Source of the DNA: Spirochaetales bacterium
GTDB taxonomy: Bacteria > Spirochaetota > Spirochaetia > JABMQR01
Direction of reading: 5' to 3'
DNA length: 21,028 nt
Assembly (NCBI GenBank): GCA_023139255.1
Contig: JAGLNY010000153.1
Span: forward strand, 1-21,028
How positions within the stretch are numbered: position 1 is the first letter of the stretch; every line of letters starts with the position of its first letter. Positions 6,633 to 13,881 of the stretch are shown piece by piece. The translations under genes and the position numbers were made by a program. Under the pieces are notes generated by a model that worked only from the letters and a program-made list of their open reading frames with translations, was not told the DNA's origin and did not search any database.

Positions 6633-7082
6633 TTATAAATAAAAAGTAACCAGAATTCCAGAAGTACATCCAAGTACTACACCGGCAAATACTTGTGGGT
6701 AGGTGTGCCCGAGCAGGGTTTTCAGATCCTCTGGCTTGAATCCATGCTCAAAACTTTCTGATAGAATTTTGCTCCATTCATTAAGGACTTTTGCATGTCT
6801 GCCTGCAGCTCTCCTTACCCCTACAGCATCATAAATAACGATAATTGAAAGTATCAGAGTTACTGCAAATAAGGTGCTGCCGGCTCCGTGCAGGATGAAA
6901 ACACAGGTAGTGACGGCAGAAACAGTTGCAGTGTGAGAAGAAGGCATACCGCCGGTATCAAATCCGCTTTTTATATTTAGTTCTTTGTTAAGAAGCAGGT
7001 TGATCACTATTTTTAAAAACTGTGCCAGAACAAAAGCTATAAATGCTGCAATGAGAGTCTTATTTGTGAGAAGAGTATCCAT
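6633..7082 (-). CDS. Divergent PAP2 / acid phosphatase-haloperoxidase-related membrane protein
   Basis: A 149-residue, highly hydrophobic protein of the divergent PAP2 family (Pfam 'DUF212' group, similar to Bacillus YuiD). The diagnostic segment is FDTGGMPSSHTATVSA (about 41-56), a phosphatase-like SxxHT motif, followed by VRRAAGRHAKVLNEW and a conserved GHTYPQV near the C-terminus. Three to five membrane segments can be seen (about 8-28, 52-82, 128-148). Phosphatase activity on a lipid phosphate is possible from the fold, but the family's substrate is not established to my knowledge. The start is supported by typical family length and by a promoter whose -10 ends eight bases from the ATG. 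There is no Shine-Dalgarno sequence, so the mRNA is probably leaderless. It diverges from the MFS gene. Confidence 0.85.
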   Translation of the reverse strand: MDTLLTNKTLIAAFIAFVLAQFLKIVINLLLNKELNIKSGFDTGGMPSSHTATVSAVTTCVFILHGAGSTLFAVTLILSIIVIYDAVGVRRAAGRHAKVLNEWSKILSESFEHGFKPEDLKTLLGHTYPQVFAGVVLGCTSGILVTFYL

Positions 7083-7089
7083 GATGCGA

Positions 7090-7118
7090 ATTATAGGGAT
7101 AACTGCTTAGCGTGTAAA
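7090..7118 (-). promoter_or_regulatory. Promoter of the PAP2-like gene, leaderless geometry
   Basis: On the minus strand TTTACA (7113-7118) and a perfect TATAAT (7090-7095) are separated by exactly 17 bases. Only seven bases (TCGCATC) lie between the -10 and the ATG at 7082, so transcription should start at or next to the A of the start codon. No ribosome binding site is present. Confidence 0.7.
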
Positions 7119-7204
7119 GTTGGTAGCCACAGAGGATAACCTCAATGCTAGAGGGGGATTTTATACTGGAATGGTAAGGATAATAAGGAATCAACAAATT
7201 AATC

Positions 7205-7233
7205 TTGCTATAAGGTCAAAGAATCTATATAAC
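7205..7233 (+). promoter_or_regulatory. Promoter of the MFS gene, leaderless geometry
   Basis: TTGCTA (7205-7210), a 17-base spacer and TATAAC (7228-7233) are followed by six bases and then the ATG at 7240. The expected transcription start coincides with the start codon. This is a second leaderless arrangement facing away from the PAP2-like gene. Confidence 0.5.
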
Positions 7234-7239
7234 GAAAAT

Positions 7240-8424
7240 ATGTTACAGAAAATAAAACGGCAGACACTACTGCTCATTATGATCTCATTTCTCGGGCAGG
7301 TGTCTATATCAATCATTAATCTTGGCCTTATTTTTTATATGAGAGATGTTTTCAGGCTTAATCCCCAATCCATTGGATTGTTTGCAGCTTTATTCTCAGC
7401 AAGTTACTTTGTTGGCCTTCTTTCGCTGAAACGCTTTGTATCAGCAATCCCTCCGCCCAAAACTATACTATTCGCAGCAGTAGGCATGTTTTTCTGCGGT
7501 ACTGCAATCCTGGTAGTTAAATCTGCCTTGCCAGCTTATGTACTGTATGCTCTCTATGGTATGTTCATGTCTATTTTCTGGCCTCCTCTTATGGGATGGA
7601 TTTCACGAAAAAAGGAGAAGAAAGAGCTGGGACAAGCCATATCATATTTTAATATTTCCTGGAGCGGAGGAATTATTCTCGGCCCATTTTTTGCGGGTAT
7701 GTTAGCCGAGAGAAGTGTTGATTATGCTATTGGGTCAGCCAGTGCGATTATGCTGATAATAATAGTTATTATGGCTGTCGCATCAGGGATAACGTCAATA
7801 AAGACAATTCCTTCAAATCACTTGCACAAAAAAGAACAAAATCAAAAGGATGAAAGTACATATTTGCGATATACGAGCTGGATTGGAATTTTTTCCGGAT
7901 ATTTTGTGTATGGGATAACCATGAATATATTTCCAATCTATGCACAGGATGTTCTTAATTATCCAGAAAGTACTATAGGCCTCCTGTTGCTCATACGAGG
8001 TCTTTTTACAGTCTTTTTGTTTATACTTATGGGGAAAACACATGTCTGGCAGTTCCGGATTTCATCAATAGTTGGATTCCAGATTTTACTTGCCGGCTCC
8101 CTTCTCATAGGGCTGACTGCAGATACAATATCCCTGCTGACAATATTCTTTATCCTATTCGGAGTTTCCTTTTCAGGAATTTATACTAACAGTATATTTC
8201 ATGGGGCAGCAGGAAGTACCGATCGTGAACACCGTATGGTTATTCATGAAGCAATTCTCACTACCGGTATGGTCGCAGGTTCTTTATCCGGCGGAATTCT
8301 ATACCAGAGAATGTCTTTTTCCAGTGTAATGATTCTATGCCTGATAATTACTGCTGCGGCAGTAGTTGTTCAAATAGCTATTTTCCTCACAAAACGAAAA
8401 AGTGCTGAGCTTGAAACCGGGTAA
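7240..8424 (+). CDS. Major facilitator superfamily transporter
   Basis: A 394-residue membrane protein with about 12 hydrophobic segments and a short N-terminus (MLQKIKRQT) leading straight into the first helix. The loop after the fourth helix carries a basic patch (WISRKKEKKELGQA), typical of the cytoplasmic side of MFS carriers, followed by the fifth helix with SGGIILGPFFAG. A hydrophilic central loop (KKEQNQKDEST) separates two six-helix halves. The substrate cannot be told from sequence. The frame opens at a TTG at 7120, but I prefer the ATG at 7240. The extra 40 residues are not membrane-like, and the promoter at 7205-7233 would start the mRNA at this ATG. An ATG at 7171 after AGAGGGGG is a weaker alternative. 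The end contains the promoter for aconitase. Confidence 0.85.
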   Translation: MLQKIKRQTLLLIMISFLGQVSISIINLGLIFYMRDVFRLNPQSIGLFAALFSASYFVGLLSLKRFVSAIPPPKTILFAAVGMFFCGTAILVVKSALPAYVLYALYGMFMSIFWPPLMGWISRKKEKKELGQAISYFNISWSGGIILGPFFAGMLAERSVDYAIGSASAIMLIIIVIMAVASGITSIKTIPSNHLHKKEQNQKDESTYLRYTSWIGIFSGYFVYGITMNIFPIYAQDVLNYPESTIGLLLLIRGLFTVFLFILMGKTHVWQFRISSIVGFQILLAGSLLIGLTADTISLLTIFFILFGVSFSGIYTNSIFHGAAGSTDREHRMVIHEAILTTGMVAGSLSGGILYQRMSFSSVMILCLIITAAAVVVQIAIFLTKRKSAELETG

Positions 8425-8440
8425 TGGATTGCACTATAAT
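8411..8440 (+). promoter_or_regulatory. Probable aconitase promoter
   Basis: TTGAAA (8411-8416), an 18-base spacer and a perfect TATAAT (8435-8440) overlap the stop codon of the MFS gene. Transcription would start near 8447, leaving an ~80-base leader before the aconitase ATG at 8529. Confidence 0.55.
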
Positions 8441-8528
8441 CAGACATTAACGATTTGTGTAAAGATTGCTTTTTGCAGTTGAGTCTTCAAACCATTAATA
8501 AAAATAATAAACAGGAAGGTGATACAGC

Positions 8529-10484
8529 ATGGGACAGAACATAACACAGAAAATTTTATTCGGACACCTGATTGAGGGAACCCTGGAGATTGGGAATGAA
8601 ATTGGGATCCGTATAGACCAGACCTTAACCCAGGATGCAACCGGGACTATGGCATATCTCCAGTTTGAGGCAATGGGGATAGATAGAAGAAAAAACGAAC
8701 TGGCAGTAAGCTATATTGATCATAATACTGTACAGGTAGGATTTGAGAATGCAGATGACCATAAATATCTGCAGAGTACAGCTGCGAAATACGGTGTAAT
8801 TTTTTCCCGGCCGGGAAATGGAATTTGTCATCAGCTTCATCTTGAAAGATTCGGAAAACCAGGGAAAACGCTGCTTGGGTCAGACTCCCATACTCCTACA
8901 GGCGGCGGTATCGGGATGCTCGCTATGGGAGCCGGCGGTATTGATGTTGCTGTAGCGATGGGCGGCGGAACTTTTTATATGTCATCCCCGAAAATTGTTA
9001 ATATATATCTCGTTGGGAAGCTCAAACCATGGGTTTCAGCCAAGGATGTTATCCTTTATGTGCTCAAATTGTTCGGCACGAAAGGAAATGTCGGGATAGT
9101 CTTTGAGTACAGCGGCCCGGGTATTGCCACACTTCAGGTTCCTGACAGGGCAACTATAACAAATATGGGAGCAGAATGCGGTGTTACCACATCAATCTTT
9201 CCCAGTGATGAGAATACAAGGAAATTCCTGAAAGCACAGGGCAGGGAATCTGACTGGACAGAGCTGCTTGCTGATGAAGATGCTCAGTATGATGATCAAA
9301 TCTGTATAGATCTTTCTGAACTCGTCCCGTTAACTGCTGAACCGCATTCACCTGGGAATATAGCTGAAATAGCATCATTAGCCGGTAAGAAAATTGATCA
9401 GGTTCTTATTGGCTCATGTACTAATTCATCTTACCGGGATTTGCGAACAGCTGCAGAAATACTGGATGGGAAAATGGTTTCACCTGAGGTGAGCCTGGGT
9501 ATAGCGCCTGGTTCCAGAGAAGTTATGCTTATGCTTGCGAAAGAGGGCTATCTGGAAAAGTTAATTACTTCTGGTGCGAGAATCCTGGAAAGTGCCTGCG
9601 GTTTTTGTATTGGGAACCACATGTCGCCGGGAACGGATGCTGTTTCACTACGAACATCTAACAGGAATTTTGAGGGAAGGTCCGGGACCAAATCAGCACA
9701 AGTATACTTGGTAAGTCCTGAAGTTGCCGCCCTATCTGCTGTTAAGGGAGAATTTGTAGATCCGATGCAGCTTCCTTCTGACAACTGCCCGGTATTCAGT
9801 ATGCCGGAATCATTTATTATTGATGATTCGATGCTTATTTTCCCCCCAGGTGATGGAAGTAAAGTAGAAATTATAAGAGGACCAAATATTGGGGATCCTC
9901 CCCAGAACACACCTATAGAAGGCAGTCTGAATGGGATTGCCGCAATTAAAGTTGGCGATAAGATTACTACTGATCATATTATGCCGGCTGGGAGCAGATT
10001 AAAATACCGGTCGAATGTTCCAGCTTATTCCCAATATGTTTTTGAGCCGTTGGATCCGGATTTTCCGGAAAGGGCAGCTGTAAACCGGGATGCCGGCAAA
10101 CATAATATTATCATTGCCGGGAGTTCTTATGGACAGGGTTCAAGTCGCGAGCATGCTGCTCTGTGCCCGATGTATCTGGGAGTAAAAGCGGTTATTGCTG
10201 TATCCATCGAAAGAATTCATACAGCAAATCTTTTCAATTTCGGAATTATCCCATTCACATTTGTGAATTCTGAGGACTACTCATTTATTGAGGAGGGTGA
10301 TGTCTTAACAGTTCCAGATGTCTTTGACACGATCGAGCTTTCTGCTGAAAACGATAAACCGGTAGTAATGATAAATGAGACAAAGAACAGGGAAATTCTG
10401 CTCAATGTGGATTTTACGTTACGTCAGAGAAGTGTTTTGCAGGCAGGGGGATTGCTGGCATACACACAGCAGCAAGCAAAATAG
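8529..10484 (+). CDS. acn: Aconitate hydratase, short 'Aquifex' type
   Basis: Interconverts citrate and isocitrate in the cytoplasm. At 651 residues it is shorter than AcnA (~890) and matches the size of the putative-aconitase clade known from Aquifex and other bacteria. GSDSHTPTGGGIGM (117-130) is the substrate-binding loop. The [4Fe-4S] ligands are C297 (IGSCTNSS) and C357 plus C360 (SACGFCIGNH). SLRTSNRNFEGRSG (373-386) is the aconitase signature. The C-terminal swivel domain holds ITTDHIMPAGSR (479-490) and the catalytic-serine loop GSSYGQGSSREHAA (531-544). AGGAAGG sits nine bases before the ATG. It converges on icd and shares its terminator, and with gltA and icd it completes citrate-to-2-oxoglutarate synthesis. 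Distinguishing it from homoaconitase or isopropylmalate isomerase rests on length and the neighbours. Confidence 0.92.
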   Translation: MGQNITQKILFGHLIEGTLEIGNEIGIRIDQTLTQDATGTMAYLQFEAMGIDRRKNELAVSYIDHNTVQVGFENADDHKYLQSTAAKYGVIFSRPGNGICHQLHLERFGKPGKTLLGSDSHTPTGGGIGMLAMGAGGIDVAVAMGGGTFYMSSPKIVNIYLVGKLKPWVSAKDVILYVLKLFGTKGNVGIVFEYSGPGIATLQVPDRATITNMGAECGVTTSIFPSDENTRKFLKAQGRESDWTELLADEDAQYDDQICIDLSELVPLTAEPHSPGNIAEIASLAGKKIDQVLIGSCTNSSYRDLRTAAEILDGKMVSPEVSLGIAPGSREVMLMLAKEGYLEKLITSGARILESACGFCIGNHMSPGTDAVSLRTSNRNFEGRSGTKSAQVYLVSPEVAALSAVKGEFVDPMQLPSDNCPVFSMPESFIIDDSMLIFPPGDGSKVEIIRGPNIGDPPQNTPIEGSLNGIAAIKVGDKITTDHIMPAGSRLKYRSNVPAYSQYVFEPLDPDFPERAAVNRDAGKHNIIIAGSSYGQGSSREHAALCPMYLGVKAVIAVSIERIHTANLFNFGIIPFTFVNSEDYSFIEEGDVLTVPDVFDTIELSAENDKPVVMINETKNREILLNVDFTLRQRSVLQAGGLLAYTQQQAK

Positions 10485-10497
10485 TTAAGACAAAAGA

Positions 10498-10531
10498 AAA
10501 CCCGCAAAAGTAATTAACTTTGCGGGTTTTA
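10498..10531. terminator. Bidirectional terminator between acn and icd
   Basis: AAAACCCGCAAA (10498-10509) and TTTGCGGGTTTT (10520-10531) form a 12-bp stem with a 10-base loop. A-rich and T-rich ends give a U-tract in both directions. It serves acn from the left and icd from the right. Confidence 0.9.
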
Positions 10532-10551
10532 TGTGTGAGATATCAGGAAGA

Positions 10552-11778
10552 TTACATGTGTTTTACAATTTCCCTGCCGAAAGCGGAACAGGAGACTAGA
10601 TTTGCGTCGTCCATCAAACGGGCAAAATCATAAGTAACTGTTTTACTGTCGATCGCGCCCCGGATTCCCTTGAGAATCAAGTCTGCAGCTTCATCCCACC
10701 CAAGATATCTGAACATCATTTCACCAGATAGTATAACTGATGAAGGATTCACTTTATCCAATCCGGTATATTTTGGGGCTGTCCCATGAGTAGCCTCAAA
10801 AAGTCCAATACCTGTTACATAGTTAATATTTCCACCCGGTGCAATCCCAATGCCTCCAACTTGAGCAGCCAGGGCGTCTGAAACATAGTCACCGTTCAGG
10901 TTTAAAGTCGCTACGACATCATACTCATCAGGTCTTGTCAGGATTTGTTGAAGAAAGGCATCAGCAATTACATCTTTTATGATGATGTTCCTGCCGTTTT
11001 CCAGTTCAATTATCTGCCATGGTCCGCCATCAAGATCTTTTGCCCCAAATTCATCTTTTGCAAGCTGGTATCCCCAGTCCCTGAAACTTCCTTCAGTGTA
11101 TTTCATAATATTACCCTTATGCACAAGGGTTACATTTCTTCTGTCATTATCCACAGCATACTGAATTGCAGCCCGGACTAATCGGTTAGTCCCATCAATG
11201 CTTACAGGTTTTATACCTAGCCCCGTAGTTTCCGGGAATCGAATTTTCCCAAACTTTTCTGGGAAATTTTCCTTTAGGTAGTTGAGCATTGCAGCAGTTT
11301 CATCATCACCTTGACGAAACTCAATCCCTGCATAGATATCTTCAGTATTTTCCCTGAATATAACCATATTAATTTTTTCCGGAGCTTTAACAGGACTTGG
11401 GACTCCCTGAAAATAGGTTACGGGTCTTAGACAGACATAGAGATCGAGCTTTTGCCGCAGAGCAACGTTTATCGACCTGATGCCGCCGCCGACAGGAGTT
11501 GTGAGAGGTCCTTTTATTCCCACATGGTATTCACGAAAGGCCTCAACTGTCTCTTCGGGAAGCCAACTGCCGGTTAGGTTAAAGGCTTTTTCACCGGCAA
11601 GTACTTCCTTCCATTGTATGGAACGTTCTCCGCCATACGCTTTCTTAACTGCCGTATCCATAACATACTGAGATGCTTTCCAGATATCGGGACCTGTTCC
11701 GTCCCCTTCAATAAAGGGGATAACAGGTTTGTTTGGCACCTGTAGACTTCCGTTCATACTAGTAATTTTTTCTGACAT
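10552..11778 (-). CDS. icd: NADP-dependent isocitrate dehydrogenase
   Basis: Oxidatively decarboxylates isocitrate to 2-oxoglutarate. The 408-residue protein aligns over its full length with E. coli Icd (416). Substrate residues lie in GGGIRSINVALRQKLD (R101, S102, N104, R108) and Y149 in DIYAGIE. K221 is in LVHKGNIMK, and metal-binding aspartates are in NLNGDYVSDALAA (D297, D301). Coenzyme choice can be read: HGTAPKY (K336, Y337) and YDFAR (Y383, R387) match the NADP-binding determinants of E. coli Icd, so NADP rather than NAD. The start at 11778 is chosen because GAGGAG lies about 11 bases upstream; an in-frame GTG at 11796 would overlap that site. It is second gene after gltA with a 48-bp gap, probably one operon. 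Confidence 0.95.
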   Translation of the reverse strand: MSEKITSMNGSLQVPNKPVIPFIEGDGTGPDIWKASQYVMDTAVKKAYGGERSIQWKEVLAGEKAFNLTGSWLPEETVEAFREYHVGIKGPLTTPVGGGIRSINVALRQKLDLYVCLRPVTYFQGVPSPVKAPEKINMVIFRENTEDIYAGIEFRQGDDETAAMLNYLKENFPEKFGKIRFPETTGLGIKPVSIDGTNRLVRAAIQYAVDNDRRNVTLVHKGNIMKYTEGSFRDWGYQLAKDEFGAKDLDGGPWQIIELENGRNIIIKDVIADAFLQQILTRPDEYDVVATLNLNGDYVSDALAAQVGGIGIAPGGNINYVTGIGLFEATHGTAPKYTGLDKVNPSSVILSGEMMFRYLGWDEAADLILKGIRGAIDSKTVTYDFARLMDDANLVSCSAFGREIVKHM

Positions 11779-11826
11779 ATTTTTATGTCTCCTCACAGGG
11801 TATAGTATTTGATGTATGATATTGGC

Positions 11827-13119
11827 TCATTTTCTTTCCTCAATAGGTAAGACTTTTTTTGTTTTTGGGCCAGTATAAATTTGTCTGGGACGTCCGATTT
11901 TCTCATAGGGATCATGATTCCATTCCAGATAATGGGCGATCCAACCGGGCAGTCTGCCTAATGCAAACATAACTGTGTACATATTTGTTGGAATTCCCAT
12001 AGCACGGAATATCATCCCGGTATAGAAATCTACATTCGGGTAGAGATTTCGCTCAACAAAATAGGGATCAGTTAAGGCAATATCTTCAAGCTGTTCTGCA
12101 AGATCCAACAGCGGGTCTGAAGTTCCCAAGTCTGCTAAAACCTCGTCACACATTTTTCGTGCTATTCTAGCGCGCGGGTCATAGGTTTTATACACACGAT
12201 GTCCAAACCCCATAAGCCGGAAAGGATCATTTTTATCCTTTGCACGTTCTATAACCTTCTGAATGCTTTCACCGCCTTCCAGAATTTGTTCAAGCATCTC
12301 AATAACTGCCTGGTTCGCCCCGCCGTGTCTGGGTCCCCACAATGCGCAGATACCTGCTGATACTGCAGCATACAAATTAGCTTCAGAACTGCCTATCAAC
12401 CGGACAGCTGTCGTTGAACAGTTTTGTTCATGATCAGCATGCAGGATGAGCAGTTTGTTCAATGCTTTTATGTGAATGGGATTCGGAGTGTACTCTTTAA
12501 CAGGAGAACAGAACATCATACTCAGGAAATTCTCACAATAACTGTATTTTGAGTTTGGGTTTACAAATTCCATTCCTTGCATTTTCCGGTAGGTGAAAGA
12601 GGCAATAGTTCTCATTTTTGAGAGCAGGCGGGTAACATTCAAGTCCATCTGCTTTTCAGGATCTTCAGCCAAATCAATTTCCGGATAGAAGGGCTGAAGT
12701 GAGACGACCATCGCGGCGAGAATGGACATAGGATGGGCATTATCAGGATAGCTCCTGAAAAAATTCCTCATCTGTGGATGAAGAAGTGAATTCTCGTTAA
12801 GAAGGTCTGCATATTTCTTACGCTCACAGGTGTCCGGTAGATAGCCGTGTACCAGCAGGTATGCAACTTCAACAAAATCACAATTTTCCACAAGATCTTC
12901 TATAGGGTATCCTCTATATTGAAGAATGCCTTTTTCCCCATCCAGGTAGGTTATTGCACTGCGGCAGGATCCGGTATTACCGAATCCCGGATCGTATGTG
13001 ATGTAACCTGTTTCCTTTCTGAGATTAGTGATGTCGAGAGATTTCCCTCCCATGTTATCAATTATTACCGGGACCTCACACAACTTTTTCCCGTCAATTA
13101 TTATGTCTGCTTTACTCAA
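11827..13119 (-). CDS. gltA: Citrate synthase, hexameric Gram-negative type, TTG start
   Basis: Condenses oxaloacetate and acetyl-CoA to citrate. The 430-residue protein has the N-terminal beta-rich extension (YDPGFGNTGSCRSAITYLDG) of the type II, NADH-sensitive class, and the active-site trio H265 (GPRHGGAN), H307 (GFGHRVYK) and D364 (NVDFYTG). LHADHEQNCSTT (227-238) adds a further conserved His. NADH control is expected from the class but not shown. There is no ATG at the N-terminus. The frame opens at a TTG at 13134, but GGAGG at 13128-13132 lies eight bases before the TTG at 13119, so I take that one and a protein beginning MSKADIIIDG. It is the first gene of the gltA-icd pair. Confidence 0.93.
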   Translation of the reverse strand: MSKADIIIDGKKLCEVPVIIDNMGGKSLDITNLRKETGYITYDPGFGNTGSCRSAITYLDGEKGILQYRGYPIEDLVENCDFVEVAYLLVHGYLPDTCERKKYADLLNENSLLHPQMRNFFRSYPDNAHPMSILAAMVVSLQPFYPEIDLAEDPEKQMDLNVTRLLSKMRTIASFTYRKMQGMEFVNPNSKYSYCENFLSMMFCSPVKEYTPNPIHIKALNKLLILHADHEQNCSTTAVRLIGSSEANLYAAVSAGICALWGPRHGGANQAVIEMLEQILEGGESIQKVIERAKDKNDPFRLMGFGHRVYKTYDPRARIARKMCDEVLADLGTSDPLLDLAEQLEDIALTDPYFVERNLYPNVDFYTGMIFRAMGIPTNMYTVMFALGRLPGWIAHYLEWNHDPYEKIGRPRQIYTGPKTKKVLPIEERK

Positions 13120-13127
13120 TACTTGAA

Positions 13128-13132
13128 CCTCC
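13128..13132 (-). promoter_or_regulatory. Ribosome binding site that fixes the gltA TTG start
   Basis: GGAGG on the minus strand lies eight bases upstream of the TTG at 13119-13117. The alternative TTG at 13134 lies upstream of this site, which rules it out as the main start. Confidence 0.7.
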
Positions 13133-13512
13133 AAATAATGTATTTTTCACAAGACAACTCATGGTTTTGAGAAGCGTTAATTACCTAAAACATCTATTGC
13201 AAAGATGAAAAAAAAGATTGTTAAATGAGTATAAGTTTTTGATTGATACTAAAACATTAATATGTATGCTTTAATTCAAAAACTTCAAAAACCAATTTCC
13301 TAAAATTGGTCCAGGATTGATGAAATTATCCCAACTAAATAAGAATATAGGATAAGAATGGACAACTAAATGGGTCGTTCATGCAAAATTATCTTTTTTC
13401 AAGATTTGTATTATATAGATATAGAAGAGATTTTGCAACATAGAAATTACGTATATCTGAGATGCTTTTAAAAGACCCCTATCCATAATGTATTTGTCCG
13501 ATAAGTCGGATA
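13133..13512. other. Gene-free divergent region between gltA and arsR
   Basis: No protein gene is supported. A perfect 8-bp hairpin ACCAATTT/AAATTGGT (13291-13298/13303-13310) lies near the middle. TGCAAAAT (13382-13389) is mirrored by ATTTTGCA (13430-13437) 40 bp away. The gltA promoter must lie here on the minus strand, but I could not pick one convincing -35/-10 pair. Confidence 0.5.
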
Positions 13513-13541
13513 TTGACTTTTATCTCTATTTGTTTTATATA
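13513..13541 (+). promoter_or_regulatory. Promoter of the metal-regulator operon, leaderless geometry
   Basis: TTGACT (13513-13518), a 17-base spacer and TATATA (13536-13541) are followed by seven bases and the ATG at 13549. The expected transcription start is the start codon itself, and no ribosome binding site is present. Confidence 0.65.
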
Positions 13542-13561
13542 TGAATATATGAACATATATA
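13536..13561. promoter_or_regulatory. Candidate ArsR/SmtB operator
   Basis: TATATATG (13536-13543) and CATATATA (13554-13561) form a perfect 8-bp dyad with a 10-base centre that contains TATGAA. The dyad overlaps the -10 box and the start codon, as expected of an autorepressor operator. AT-rich dyads containing TGAA/TTCA are typical of this family. Its role is inferred from position. Confidence 0.5.
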
Positions 13562-13881
13562 ACAGTAAAGAAATTGATGAAACCATTCCAGTTGATGAGG
13601 AGTTGACTGACCTTGCTGAATTTTTTAAGATTTTCGGTGATAAAACCCGGCTTCATATCCTTTTTCTCCTTTTTAGTAAACCAGAAACAGGAGTTAACGA
13701 ATTGTCTGATGTTATGTCGATGCACCAGACTGCTATCAGTCATCAATTGAAAATACTTCGGCATATGAGATTGGTTACCTACAGGAAAGAGGGGAGGAAT
13801 GTTTTCTACAGCCTTAATGATCAACATATACATGATATTCTGAATATCGGGATGCAGCACGTACAGGAGGCACAAAAATGA
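13549..13881 (+). CDS. ArsR/SmtB-family metal-sensing repressor, alpha-5 type
   Basis: A 110-residue winged-helix repressor. Helix-turn-helix residues run across VNELSDVMSMHQTAISHQLKIL (49-70), and the wing is LVTYRKEGRNVFYSL. The protein has no cysteine, so the alpha-3 Cys site of ArsR/CadC is absent. The last helix has D91, H93, H104 and E107, the same residues and spacing as the alpha-5 Zn site of SmtB (D104, H106, H117, E120 as I recall). Zinc, or Co/Ni/Cd, is therefore the likely inducer. The frame opens at TTG 13513, but that codon is inside the -35 box, so the ATG at 13549 is taken. The stop overlaps the permease start as ATGA, making a two-gene operon with the presumed target. Confidence 0.9.
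   Translation: MNIYNSKEIDETIPVDEELTDLAEFFKIFGDKTRLHILFLLFSKPETGVNELSDVMSMHQTAISHQLKILRHMRLVTYRKEGRNVFYSLNDQHIHDILNIGMQHVQEAQK

Noticed and set aside
7120..7239. TTG start for the MFS gene, adding 40 residues
   Set aside because: The extra segment is hydrophilic, has no family likeness, and lies upstream of the best promoter.
11779..11796. GTG start for icd at 11796
   Set aside because: It would overlap the GAGGAG ribosome binding site that serves the ATG at 11778.
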